NCBI GenBank assembly: GCA_017883235.1
Contig: JADGNY010000066.1
Coordinates: 1-37,522 of the forward strand
DNA: 37,522 bases
DNA from: Thermoanaerobaculia bacterium
Lineage (GTDB): Bacteria > Acidobacteriota > Thermoanaerobaculia > Gp7-AA8
Direction: 5' to 3'
Under the pieces are notes generated by a model. That model was not told the origin of the DNA. It worked only from the letters and a program-made list of their open reading frames with translations, and searched no databases. Shown piece after piece: positions 23,147 to 30,684 of the stretch (its first letter is position 1; the number at the start of each line of letters is the position of its first letter). The position numbers were made by a program, and so were the translations under genes.

Positions 23147-24523
23147 ATGTTCATCACCCTCCTCACCATCGCCGCGGCCATCCAGAGCCCGCCACCACCG
23201 CCTCCCCCACCCGAGCTTTCCACGATCGTCATCCCGATCCGCGCGTCGCTCGCACCTCTGCTGCCGCAACTGGAATCGCAGGTGCCGAAGAGTCTGGCGA
23301 AGACGGACGCCTTCGAGCTCGATCCGGCGAAACAGTTCGGGATGAAGTACCGCGTCGTTCGCGATCCGATCACGCTCAACGTCCTCGGCAGCGGCATTCA
23401 CGCCATGACCACCGTCCACTACGCGCTCGAGGGCTGCCGGCGGACGCAGAAGCCGTTCAGCACGGAGATCGTCATGTGGCCCTGCATCTCGTGCGGCTTC
23501 GGCGAGCCGATGCGCGATGCCTGGATCTCGCTCTCGTCGCATCTGGAATGGGACGCCAACTGGCGCCTTCGCTCCGCGACGCGCGCAATGCCGGTCGACT
23601 TCTCCTCCAACCGTTGCCAGGTAACGTTCGCCAACATCGACATCACCGACTGGAAGATCGGTCCTATCGTGAACGAGCAATTGCGCCAGGCGGTGAAGAC
23701 GATCGACGCCAACATCCCTCGATTGACGAACATCCGCCCGGCAGCCAACCAGGTTTGGTCCGCGCTGCAGACCCCGATCGCGATCGGCCCACGCACGTGG
23801 CTGGTGATGGACCCGGTGGATGTCGCCCTCGGCCCGATCTCCGGTTCCGGACTCACGCTCACGAGCGCGTTGACGCTCCGAGCCCGTACGCGCGTCGTCG
23901 TCGGCGATCGCCCGCCGGTGATGCCGAAGCCGCTGCCGGCGCTGCGGGTGGCGCAGGCGGCGAACGACGGCATCCGCATCCCGTTCGACGTCGAGCTGCC
24001 ATACGCCGAGGCCAATCGACTGATGACGGAGAACTTCGCGAAGCAGACCTACGAAGGCGTCGCCGTCGGTTCCATCCGCCTCGGGCCGGGGGCGGACGGC
24101 CGCGTTTCCATCGAGTTGAACGTCAACTACCGCGCCTCGTTCCTCAAGCGCTACAGCGGCTTGGTCTACCTCGAGGGGACTCCGCTCTTCGACGCCGCCA
24201 CGCGCACGGTCTCGCTGGAAAACCTGAACTACTCGCTCGATCCCCGGCGGAAAAATCCGTTCCTCCGGATCGCCGACCGCATCGCACACGAAAAGCTGCG
24301 CGAGACATTGGCGAAATCCGCGCACTGGTCCGTGTCACCGCAGATCGAATCCATTCGCGGGGAGATCGCGCGCGCCGTGACGCGGCCGCTGGCGCCTGGC
24401 GTGATGATGCGCGGCCGCGTCGACGCCATCGAGCCGGGCTCACTGATGCTCGACGCGAACGGCATCATCATCCACGCGCTGGCGACAGGAAGCGCCGAGG
24501 TGGAAGTCAGCGCGATCCGGTGA
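23147..24523 (+). CDS. DUF4403 family secreted protein
   Basis: 458 residues from the ATG at 23147 (MFITLLTIAAAIQSPPPPPP); an upstream in-frame start at 23093 lies within repeat sequence and is not preferred. A short hydrophobic N-terminus and an eight-Pro run precede STIVIPIRASLAPLLPQLES. DUF4403 features follow: FGMKYRVVRDPITLNVLGSG, DWKIGPIVNEQLRQAVKTID, an internally repeated tubular-lipid-binding-like pattern, and a C-terminus with the VDAIEPGSLMLDANGIIIHA motif. The fold is expected to resemble two BPI/TULIP-like domains, so binding of a lipid or other hydrophobic ligand is likely but unproven. No partner gene is clear. Confidence 0.85.
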   Translation: MFITLLTIAAAIQSPPPPPPPPELSTIVIPIRASLAPLLPQLESQVPKSLAKTDAFELDPAKQFGMKYRVVRDPITLNVLGSGIHAMTTVHYALEGCRRTQKPFSTEIVMWPCISCGFGEPMRDAWISLSSHLEWDANWRLRSATRAMPVDFSSNRCQVTFANIDITDWKIGPIVNEQLRQAVKTIDANIPRLTNIRPAANQVWSALQTPIAIGPRTWLVMDPVDVALGPISGSGLTLTSALTLRARTRVVVGDRPPVMPKPLPALRVAQAANDGIRIPFDVELPYAEANRLMTENFAKQTYEGVAVGSIRLGPGADGRVSIELNVNYRASFLKRYSGLVYLEGTPLFDAATRTVSLENLNYSLDPRRKNPFLRIADRIAHEKLRETLAKSAHWSVSPQIESIRGEIARAVTRPLAPGVMMRGRVDAIEPGSLMLDANGIIIHALATGSAEVEVSAIR

Positions 24524-24570
24524 ACGCGATCCTTTTGCTACAGGTAGTAGATGAGCCAATAGAGAGACCG

Positions 24571-24680
24571 ATGTGGCACAGACACTCTTGTCTGTGCCGG
24601 ATCTCGGCACGACTCGAGATCGCAAGCCCTCATGGGTGCGGCTCCGGCCGGGGGCACAGACAAGAGTGTCTGTGCCACAT
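24571..24680. repeat. Perfect 28-bp inverted repeat element (CAGACACTCTTGTCTG type)
   Basis: The arm at 24571-24598 (ATGTGGCACAGACACTCTTG...) is exactly the reverse complement of 24653-24680. Each arm is also palindromic on its own (GGCACAGACA/TGTCTGTGCC around CTCT). So the element can form one long stem or two separate hairpins. The 54 bp between contain a further small hairpin (GATCTCG/CGAGATC). It carries no gene. It is about 110 bp long and lies after the DUF4403 gene. Confidence 0.85.
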
Positions 24681-24711
24681 TGGTCACTGGCTTGCGACCG
24701 CCGGCATCGAG

Positions 24712-24743
24712 ATGACAAAGGGCGGCGAACCGCCCTTTGTCAT
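24712..24743. terminator. Perfect 14-bp-stem hairpin between convergent genes
   Basis: ATGACAAAGGGCGG (24712-24725) and its complement (24730-24743) enclose a CGAA tetraloop. It includes the stop codon of the 72-residue gene on the minus strand and lies downstream of the DUF4403 gene on the plus strand. The position fits a bidirectional terminator. No T-run follows on either side, so its strength is uncertain. Confidence 0.55.
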
Positions 24744-24958
24744 TCCGGGATGACGATGCTCGACCACGGCATCTTGCGGACGGCGACGACTTTTTCGTCG
24801 ACCGCGTCCTGCGTTGCCGTGGCGCCGAGGACACGCTGGATGTACTGCACCTCGGGTGAGACAAGCGGACGCTGCATCAAGCGGGCGGCCGCCTTCCGGA
24901 TGTTGGTCTCCGAGACAGTAACTTTCGGGGCGCGTTTCGGTTTCAAAACGTTCGTCAT
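24740..24958 (-). CDS. Small basic unknown protein (72 aa)
   Basis: Start at ATG 24958 because AGGAG lies 8 bases upstream; a GTG two codons earlier is too close to that site. The product (MTNVLKPKRAPKVTVSETNI, then RKAAARLMQRPLVSPEVQYI) is Lys/Arg-rich at its N-terminus, with a helix in the middle. I recognise no domain. It follows the RRM protein gene by about 20 bp on the same strand and may share its transcript, so a role tied to RNA or ribosomes is conceivable but unsupported. Confidence 0.7.
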   Translation of the reverse strand: MTNVLKPKRAPKVTVSETNIRKAAARLMQRPLVSPEVQYIQRVLGATATQDAVDEKVVAVRKMPWSSIVIPE

Positions 24959-24980
24959 ATTCACAGCTCCTTCCTAGGGG

Positions 24981-25253
24981 TTAGACAGCAGCGACAGCCT
25001 TCGGTGCGTCTTTCTTCGATTTCGCCTCATTGACGACGACGGCCTGACCATTTATGTCCTTGCCGTTGAGGGCGTTGATCGTGGCGTGAGCTTCGTCATC
25101 GCTCGCGAACTCGACGAAGGCAAAGCCTTTCGATGCTCCGGTGACGCGATCCTTGACCACTTCCGCCGACGTTGCGGTGCCGAACGGCTTCACGATCTCG
25201 CCGAGCTTCGCGTCATCGATATCCTTGGGCAGATTTCCGAAATAGACTTTCAT
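24981..25253 (-). CDS. Single-RRM RNA-binding protein
   Basis: A 90-residue protein with one RNA recognition motif: RNP2 is VYFGNLP (residues 3-9) and RNP1 is KGFAFVEF (about 43-50). A Lys/Ala-rich tail ends it (NEAKSKKDAPKAVAAV). The start at 25253 is set by AGGAG 8 bases upstream and by the domain beginning immediately. Bacterial RRM proteins of this size (as in cyanobacteria and many other phyla) bind single-stranded RNA and can be cold- or stress-regulated. The 5' leader up to about 25400 is AT-richer than its neighbours and may hold regulatory structure, but I see no defined motif. Confidence 0.93.
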   Translation of the reverse strand: MKVYFGNLPKDIDDAKLGEIVKPFGTATSAEVVKDRVTGASKGFAFVEFASDDEAHATINALNGKDINGQAVVVNEAKSKKDAPKAVAAV

Positions 25254-25412
25254 TGGGTTTGCTCCTGCTCTCTCCACCGGCACACTTCGAGCGGCATGGA
25301 AAGGTAGTTTGCTAAGAAGATTGAAGTTCAAGGCGCTGACTCAGCTCAGGCGGCCTGAAGGATGAGGAAGGTTCCTCATAGTGCATACCATACAACCCTT
25401 GTGCGAATAAGT

Positions 25413-27464
25413 CTATTCGCCGCGGATCTCGGCGAAGAAGGCATCGCTCGAAACGGGCCGCCCGAGGAACCGTTCCACGAGATCGCGGGCGGGCTCTTCA
25501 CTGCCGCGCGAGAGGATCATCTCGCGAAAACGGCGGCCGATGGCCTCGTTCATGACGTTGGAACCAAACGCCGAGATCAGATCGAGCGCGATGACCTTCG
25601 CCCACATGTATCCGTAGTACCCGGCCGCGTACCCGCTGGCGATGTGCTCGAAGGTACCGGGAAACTCGGAATCCTCGACGTTGCCCATGGGGGTGGAGCG
25701 CTCCATGTCTGTCCAGAGGTGGAGGGAGAGGGAGTCGGGAACCGGGAGTCGGGGGTCGGGGGTCGGAGCGTTGAAACCGGTTGTCGGTTGTCCGTTGTCG
25801 GTTGTCGGTTCGCCTGACTTAGCTCCCACTCCCGACCCCCGGCTCCCGACCCCCTCGCCCGAAAGGGCCATATCGAAGCTGGCGTAAAGAAGCTGTCTCC
25901 CGTAGTCGATTCCTGAGCCGAACTTCTTGGCCGCACGGATTCGCTGCACGAGCGACTCGTCGATGAGCGGACAGGTTGCGCAGTGGTTGCGCATCAGCTT
26001 CAGGCTCTCCATCCGGCTGGCCCACTCCTCGTACATCTGCGACGGCGCCTCGACGAAGTCGCGCTCGACGCTGGTGCCGGAGTGCTGGTTGTATTCGGTG
26101 CGGGAGAGCACGCCGTGCATGACATGCCCGAACTCGTGCAGCAGCGTTTCCAACTCGCTGTGCGTGAGTCCCCGCCGGTTGAAGTTCGCGACCAGGACGC
26201 TGATGGGCTGGCGGCCTTCGTTGCGCGAGACGCCGCGCACCGGCCACGCCGCGGCGTGCTTGTATTTGTCGGCGCGTGGATAGAGATCGAGGTAGATGCC
26301 GCCGATCCGCTCGCCCGAGAGGGCATCCTCGACGTCGTAATACATCACGTCGTCGTGCCACACCGGAACGATGGCCTTGGTGAAGCGAATGCCGTAGAGC
26401 CGCTCGGTGATGTCGAGCATCCAGTGCACGGTCGACAGCGTGGGGAAGTACTCGCGCAGCGTTTCCTGATCGACGGCGTAGCGCTTCTCCCGCAGCCGCT
26501 CGCGGTAATAGACGACGTCCCAGCGCTCGATCGATGCCTGATCGATGGGCAGACCCGTCAGCTCCGCCTTCATCTCCGCGAGCTGCCGCAGGTCGCCGAG
26601 CTCGGCCTCGGTGACGCGGCTCTTCACTTCGTTCAAAAAGCGCATCACCGTCTCGGGGTTCTCGACCATCCGCCGCTTCGTGACGTAGTGCGCGTAGCTG
26701 GGGACGCCGTAGAGATCGCCGATCTCTTTCCGTAGCGCCACGATCTCGTCGAGGACCGCGAGATTGCGCGCCGTGCCGCGATTCATGTTGGCGACGTAAT
26801 AACGCTTCCGCGCCTGTTCGCTGGCCGCATTGGCCATGAACGGCACGAAGTCGGGATAGTCGAAACCGACGACGATGTTCCCCTGCTCGTCGTGCGGCAC
26901 GCGATCGAGATACGACTGCGGCAGACCTTGGCACTCCTCGTTGCTGAAGGTAAGGACGGTCTTGTTCTCGCGGATGTTCTTGCTGAACTCCTGCGCCAGC
27001 TCGATGAGGCGCTCGGAGATGGCCTTGAAGCGATCACGCTTCTCCGCCGGAAGGGCCACGCCGCTGTCCTCGAACGCTTCGAGCAGATCCTTCTTCAACT
27101 GCTTCTGTGCGCCGGTGTGCGTGACGACGCGCCGCACGCGCTCGTAGAGCTGCTCGTTCTGAAAGAGCTCGGTTATGAAGACCGACTCTTCGATCAGGGC
27201 CCGGTCGCCGGCGTCGCGCACCTCGGCGTCAGGATGGACGCTGTTGAGCAGCGAGATCGGGCCATGCACATCCTCGATCATCATGGACATGCGGTCCCAG
27301 GCATCGAGCACCGACTCGGGCGTGACCTTCTCCAGCGGCAGCCGCTCGATCTCGGCCACCCTGCGCCGCGCCTCGGCAAGGGCACGCTCCGATGCCGCCA
27401 CCAGCGCGCCGGCGTCGTAGATCGGAATGGTCGGTCGGCTGCTGAGGGCGATTGCTTCGGTCAT
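25413..27464 (-). CDS. M3-family zinc oligopeptidase (thimet/oligopeptidase A type)
   Basis: A 683-residue cytosolic metallopeptidase that cleaves short peptides. The zinc site is HEFGH (H443, E444, H447) within LLHEFGHVMHG, with the third ligand E472 in DFVEAPSQMYEEW. Family landmarks are VYYRERLREKRYAVD, GGIYLDLYPRADKYKHAA, YNQHSGTSVERDF, LLYASFDMAL and GYAAGYYGYMWAKV. There is no signal peptide. Between residues about 537 and 579, in a loop before the conserved GYAAGYYGY helix, sits a 43-residue low-complexity stretch (GVGSRGSGVGAKSGEPTTDN, then TPDPRLPVPDS) encoded by a repeat element at 25728-25856. It keeps the frame. Without it the protein would have normal family length and continuity. 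Confidence 0.95.
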   Translation of the reverse strand: MTEAIALSSRPTIPIYDAGALVAASERALAEARRRVAEIERLPLEKVTPESVLDAWDRMSMMIEDVHGPISLLNSVHPDAEVRDAGDRALIEESVFITELFQNEQLYERVRRVVTHTGAQKQLKKDLLEAFEDSGVALPAEKRDRFKAISERLIELAQEFSKNIRENKTVLTFSNEECQGLPQSYLDRVPHDEQGNIVVGFDYPDFVPFMANAASEQARKRYYVANMNRGTARNLAVLDEIVALRKEIGDLYGVPSYAHYVTKRRMVENPETVMRFLNEVKSRVTEAELGDLRQLAEMKAELTGLPIDQASIERWDVVYYRERLREKRYAVDQETLREYFPTLSTVHWMLDITERLYGIRFTKAIVPVWHDDVMYYDVEDALSGERIGGIYLDLYPRADKYKHAAAWPVRGVSRNEGRQPISVLVANFNRRGLTHSELETLLHEFGHVMHGVLSRTEYNQHSGTSVERDFVEAPSQMYEEWASRMESLKLMRNHCATCPLIDESLVQRIRAAKKFGSGIDYGRQLLYASFDMALSGEGVGSRGSGVGAKSGEPTTDNGQPTTGFNAPTPDPRLPVPDSLSLHLWTDMERSTPMGNVEDSEFPGTFEHIASGYAAGYYGYMWAKVIALDLISAFGSNVMNEAIGRRFREMILSRGSEEPARDLVERFLGRPVSSDAFFAEIRGE
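25728..25856. repeat. Modular repeat element in frame inside the M3 peptidase gene
   Basis: It has the same build as the element at 5413-5558: left arm of GGGAGTCGGGGGTCGGGG units, middle of GGTTGTCGGTTGTCCG units, and right arm of inverted CCCACTCCCGACCCC units, in the same strand orientation. It adds about 129 bp (43 codons) without a stop, so the host frame remains open. The encoded residues are Gly, Ser, Pro, Thr and Asp-rich and likely disordered. Confidence 0.88.
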
Positions 27465-27530
27465 CGAAAAGGAGGGGGCATTCTAGCTGAGCTGAAACCA
27501 CCCTTACGCAAATTGCGTACAAGAGTTCCT

Positions 27531-28400
27531 ATGCAACGCACGATCGCCGTCATCGCTGTCCTGGTAGGCCTGATGGCCCTCCCGCTCTTCGCCCAGAACT
27601 CGCTGCTCGACCAGGGACGCGCCGCGATGACGCGGAACGATGCCGACGCCGCGGCCGCGCTGTTCGAGAAAGCCGTCGCCCAGAATCCGAAGAGCGCCGA
27701 GGCGCATTACCTGCTCGGCAGCGCCTACGGATCGCAGGCCCAGAAAGCGAGCTTCTTCGGCCAGGCTTCGCTGGCGGGGAAGACCCGCGACGAGTTCGAA
27801 AAGGCCGTCGAGCTCGATCCGAACCACCTCGAGGCCCGCTTCGGTCTCCTTCAGTACTACGCATTCGCGCCAGGCATCATGGGCGGCAGCTACGACAAGG
27901 CCTTCGCCCAGGCGGCTGAGATCCGGAAGCGCGATCCGCTGATGGGCCATCGCGCCGCCGCGTTCATCTACTCGAACCAGAAGAAAACCGAGGAGGCGAA
28001 GAAGGAGTACCTCGACGAGGTCAGGGAGTTACCGAAGTCTGCGCGCGCCCACCTCGACCTCGGCGTCTTCGTCTACTTCGTCGGCCAGAACTACAAAGCC
28101 GCCGCCGACGAGTACGAGACCGCGCTGAAACTCGATCCGGCCTACATGCCGTCCTGCTTCCGCGCCGGGCAAGTCACCGTTTTTTACGGTGACCCCGCGC
28201 GTGGCGAAGAGTTACTGCGGAAGTACCTCACCTACTCACCGAAGGAGAATGAGCCGTCGCTGGCCCGCGCCCACTACTGGCTCGGCCGGATCTTCGAGAA
28301 GCAGGGGAAGAAGGCGGAAGCGAAGGCGAGCTACGCCGCGTCGCTCAAGCTGAACCCGAATCAGAAGGATGTGGCCGAGGCGTTGAAGAGGGTGCCGTAG
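27531..28400 (+). CDS. Secreted tetratricopeptide-repeat protein
   Basis: 289 residues from ATG 27531 with a signal peptide (MQRTIAVIAVLVGLMALPLF, cut after FAQ). It then contains about five TPR units: NSLLDQGRAAMTRNDADAAA, SAEAHYLLGSAYGSQAQKAS, GLLQYYAFAPGIMGGSYDKA, ARAHLDLGVFVYFVGQNYKA and ARAHYWLGRIFEKQGKKAEA. It is a periplasmic scaffold for protein contacts; the partner is unknown. Its last 123 codons are repeated at about 29446-29813 beyond the brnTA cassette, with about eight residue changes. It is divergent from the M3 peptidase gene. Confidence 0.9.
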   Translation: MQRTIAVIAVLVGLMALPLFAQNSLLDQGRAAMTRNDADAAAALFEKAVAQNPKSAEAHYLLGSAYGSQAQKASFFGQASLAGKTRDEFEKAVELDPNHLEARFGLLQYYAFAPGIMGGSYDKAFAQAAEIRKRDPLMGHRAAAFIYSNQKKTEEAKKEYLDEVRELPKSARAHLDLGVFVYFVGQNYKAAADEYETALKLDPAYMPSCFRAGQVTVFYGDPARGEELLRKYLTYSPKENEPSLARAHYWLGRIFEKQGKKAEAKASYAASLKLNPNQKDVAEALKRVP

Positions 28401-28433
28401 TCAGCGCGTCACGCAGCGCTCGGTTCCTACCCT

Positions 28434-28640
28434 CTACGAACCGGAAGCACCGTCGACAACCGCTCCTTGCTGGGCAGCCAGCTTCATGAGGCGGCGTAGC
28501 GTCGGATCGGAGAGCTCCGTGGAGCGGAGCCAGCGATTCTCCTCGTCAGCGGACATCGTCGCGATCCTGGCACTCAATTCGTCGCGAACAGCTCTCACCA
28601 TTTCGACCGTATCGAACGTCTTGGTTGAAGCATTACTCAT
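28434..28640 (-). CDS. Small protein of antitoxin-like appearance (68 aa)
   Basis: A 68-residue product (MSNASTKTFDTVEMVRAVRD, then ELSARIATMSADEENRWLRS) that is mostly helical and acidic. The start at 28640 has a GAGAGG ribosome site. The VEMVRAVRDEL...MSADEE pattern recalls small proteins encoded upstream of type II toxins, but I cannot name a family. It lies 112 bp after brnA on the same strand and converges on the TPR gene, so it may be part of the same accessory insert. No toxin gene follows it. Confidence 0.6.
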   Translation of the reverse strand: MSNASTKTFDTVEMVRAVRDELSARIATMSADEENRWLRSTELSDPTLRRLMKLAAQQGAVVDGASGS

Positions 28641-28752
28641 TGGCGAGCACCTCTCTCGGGGATCGGATCTCGATTGTCGGATATCCGAGCTTCGCGTTCA
28701 CTCCGGAACAAGCGCTGGCTGTCTGCGCGCCGAGACGGCGGCGCTACGCCTG

Positions 28753-29067
28753 TCACCCCGCCCGCTTGCGAGAAGCCGGCTTCCTCGCGCCGCTCTGCCG
28801 CGCGCGCTCTTCGCTGATCCGTTCCGCAAGGAACACTTTCAGCAACGATTGATAGGGAACATCCCGCTGATTGGCGAGCAGCTTGAGCTCCGCGATCATC
28901 GATTCCGGCAACCGAAGAGAAATGGTCCGAAGCGAAGGCCGGAAGTTCGGCAACATGATCCTCTTGGCCTGGGACCAGTCGATGTACTCGGTGGAATCCG
29001 CCTTCCCCCAGAACTCGCGCTCGGCGTCTTCATCCTTGAACGTTGGTATCTTCTTTCGAGGTTTCAT
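28753..29067 (-). CDS. brnA: BrnA-type antitoxin
   Basis: 104 residues from ATG 29067, preceded by GGAG. The N-terminal half (KIPTFKDEDAEREFWGKADS and a Tyr-Ile-Asp-Trp run) is the BrnA toxin-binding part. The second half is a ribbon-helix-helix DNA-binding region (SLRLPESMIAELKLLANQRD, VPYQSLLKVFLAERI). BrnA neutralises BrnT and, as a dimer, represses its own operon. It overlaps the brnT 3' end by 38 bp. The Ala/Arg/Lys/Ser-rich tail of about 18 residues is a usual feature. Confidence 0.9.
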   Translation of the reverse strand: MKPRKKIPTFKDEDAEREFWGKADSTEYIDWSQAKRIMLPNFRPSLRTISLRLPESMIAELKLLANQRDVPYQSLLKVFLAERISEERARQSGARKPASRKRAG

Positions 29068-29353
29068 AGGATCTCCGCTCCCGCGCATTCATGTCGCGAG
29101 CCGTTATCGGACGGACCAGGTTACCGCGTACGGTGAACCCGACGAACAGCCAGCGTCCACGGTTGGTCTGACCGAGAGCGTAGTATCTGGCGTCACCGCC
29201 GGAATGGGCAGCATCGTATCCAAACGCGATCGGCTCGTTGAGAAAAACTTCTTCGATCTCCCAATCCCTGACTCGATGCTTCGTCCAGTTCTTACCGATG
29301 TTTCCATCGTCCCAGTCGCATCCTTCCCACGTTGAAGGATCAAGGCTGTTCAC
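29030..29353 (-). CDS. brnT: BrnT-type ribonuclease toxin
   Basis: 107 residues. BrnT is an RNase-fold toxin that stops growth by cutting RNA and is bound by BrnA. Family motifs: CDWDDGNIGKNWTKHRV (the usual F-x-W-D-x-x-K/N...N..KHGV), EIEEVFLNEP, HSGGDARYYALGQTNRGRWL and the terminal ITARDMNARERRSYE. The start is GTG 29353; no ATG is available in frame further in without losing the domain. A promoter-like pair ends about 8 bp upstream, so the message may be nearly leaderless. It is the first gene of the brnT-brnA operon, a plausible addiction cassette lying between two copies of the TPR gene end. Confidence 0.9.
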   Translation of the reverse strand: MNSLDPSTWEGCDWDDGNIGKNWTKHRVRDWEIEEVFLNEPIAFGYDAAHSGGDARYYALGQTNRGRWLFVGFTVRGNLVRPITARDMNARERRSYETSKEDTNVQG

Positions 29354-29360
29354 CTCGCTA

Positions 29361-29390
29361 GGTATATCGCACAGGTATACGGTGCGTCAA
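29361..29390 (-). promoter_or_regulatory. Candidate brnTA promoter and operator
   Basis: On the minus strand, TTGACG (29390-29385) is followed 18 bases later by TATACC (29366-29361). The expected RNA start falls within a few bases of the brnT GTG, so the transcript could be leaderless. The spacer carries CGCAC...GTGCG around a GTATAC palindrome and a repeated GGTATA, a likely place for BrnA to bind and autorepress. Confidence 0.45.
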
Positions 29391-29445
29391 GTGTTCGGAT
29401 GTTTGGCGCCCGCGAAACAAAGCTCTGACCCGTCCTGCTTTCTGG

Positions 29446-29813
29446 CGAAGTCGGCGCGCGCCCATCTCGACCTCGGCGTCTTCGTCTACTTCGTCGGTCA
29501 GAACTACAAAGCCGCCGCCGACGAGTACGAGACCGCGCTGAACGTTGACCCCGCCTACATGCCATCGTACTTCCGCGCCGGACAAATCACGGTGTTCTAC
29601 GGAGACCCCGCGCGTGGGGAAGAGCTTCTGCGCAAGTACCTCACCTACTCACCAAAGGACAATGAGCCGTCGCTGGCCCGCGCTCACTACTGGCTCGGCC
29701 GGATCTTCGAGAAGCAGGGGAAGAAGGCGGAGAGGAAGGCGAGCTACACCACGTCGCTCAAGCTCAATCCGAATCAGAAGGATGTGGCCGAGGCGTTGAA
29801 GAGGGTGCCGTAA
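29446..29813 (+). pseudogene. Duplicated 3' fragment of the TPR protein gene
   Basis: This stretch matches 28034-28400 nearly base for base; most differences are silent and about eight change a residue (for example DPAYMPSYFRAGQITVFYGD here against DPAYMPSCFRAGQVTVFYGD). It ends with the same ALKRVP and stop. The 5' two thirds of the gene, including the signal peptide, are missing; the upstream sequence is the brnT promoter. An open frame reaches back to 29238, but that part runs antisense to brnT and does not look coding. The mainly silent changes mean it was under selection after the duplication or was recombined in from a related, intact gene. Confidence 0.85.
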
Positions 29814-29865
29814 GCCCACACAACATCCGCGCGTCACCCCGGCCGATGACGCGCGGATGGCGGCA

Positions 29866-30672
29866 CTATCGTGGCGTGAGAATGCTCACTTCCTGCGTGT
29901 CGTTGTTCGTAACGCTGACAAAACCCCAGTACTGCTGTACGGAATCGCCAGGAACGACATCGACCCTGATGCGGCTCGCGTTCTGAAGCGACGGCTCGCG
30001 CCAAAGCGCGATCTCGGCGTATGCTGGACAGTACGGCGCGCTTTCCGTCGGCGGGAGCACAAAGGTCGGAACTATCTCAGCAATGAACGTGGATCCGACG
30101 AACGGTGTGCCCGCGTTCGGATCGACAGCGTAAAACCTCACACGAACGCTCGCTGCACCAGCGGCATTCATCGAATACAGGCGCAACAGTGACCGCAAAC
30201 CACTACTGACCGGCACGTCGACGATCGAGAACGGCCGTGAAAAACGATCGCGCGTGCGTACAACCGGGACAATGCTGCCCCAAGCCTTTGCATCGCGAGA
30301 TGTATCGCGACTCCGAAGAGTGAAGAAGAGGTTCTCCGCGGACGTCCGATCCGAAATGAAAATTTGACCTACGGCAGGTGTGCAGCGGTTGCTGACAGTT
30401 CCGATAAACATCGTTGCGCGTGCCGGGATCGGCTCGGGGATCGACGAACATAAGATGTTACAGAATGGTGGGTAAACCCATACAGTCACAGGCACATCAC
30501 TGACGTTTGCAATCGCGAGACTCGTGTCCCAAGTGGAGCCGAACGCGCCAAGGATGCGGTCAGGCGCGATCGGGACCAAGAGCTGCTCCTGGTCGGCGGG
30601 GAGTTGCTGTGCCTGCGCCGTGGTAGTGATGAGAATCAGTAATCCGAGAATGCACTCCAATGTTTTCTTCAT
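29866..30672 (-). CDS. Secreted protein of unknown function
   Basis: 268 residues with a signal peptide (MKKTLECILGLLILITTTAQ, cut after QAQ). The mature part is beta-rich: DQEQLLVPIAPDRILGAFGS, TWDTSLAIANVSDVPVTVWV, SLRSLLRLYSMNAAGAASVR and a C-terminal SVTNNDTQEVSILTPR. It has several Cys that could form disulphides (FCNILCSS; RCTPAVG). The build resembles secreted Acidobacteriota proteins with repeated Ig-like sheets, but I cannot name a family. It lies 12 bp after the S8 protease on the same strand, so the two are probably one operon. The pair's composition is less GC-rich than the flanks, a hint of separate origin. Confidence 0.8.
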   Translation of the reverse strand: MKKTLECILGLLILITTTAQAQQLPADQEQLLVPIAPDRILGAFGSTWDTSLAIANVSDVPVTVWVYPPFCNILCSSIPEPIPARATMFIGTVSNRCTPAVGQIFISDRTSAENLFFTLRSRDTSRDAKAWGSIVPVVRTRDRFSRPFSIVDVPVSSGLRSLLRLYSMNAAGAASVRVRFYAVDPNAGTPFVGSTFIAEIVPTFVLPPTESAPYCPAYAEIALWREPSLQNASRIRVDVVPGDSVQQYWGFVSVTNNDTQEVSILTPR

Positions 30673-30684
30673 GATGACCTCGGG

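Noticed and set aside
29238-29445. Upstream extension of the second TPR copy as a functional gene
   Set aside because: This part is antisense to brnT and its promoter, has no signal peptide and no TPR pattern.
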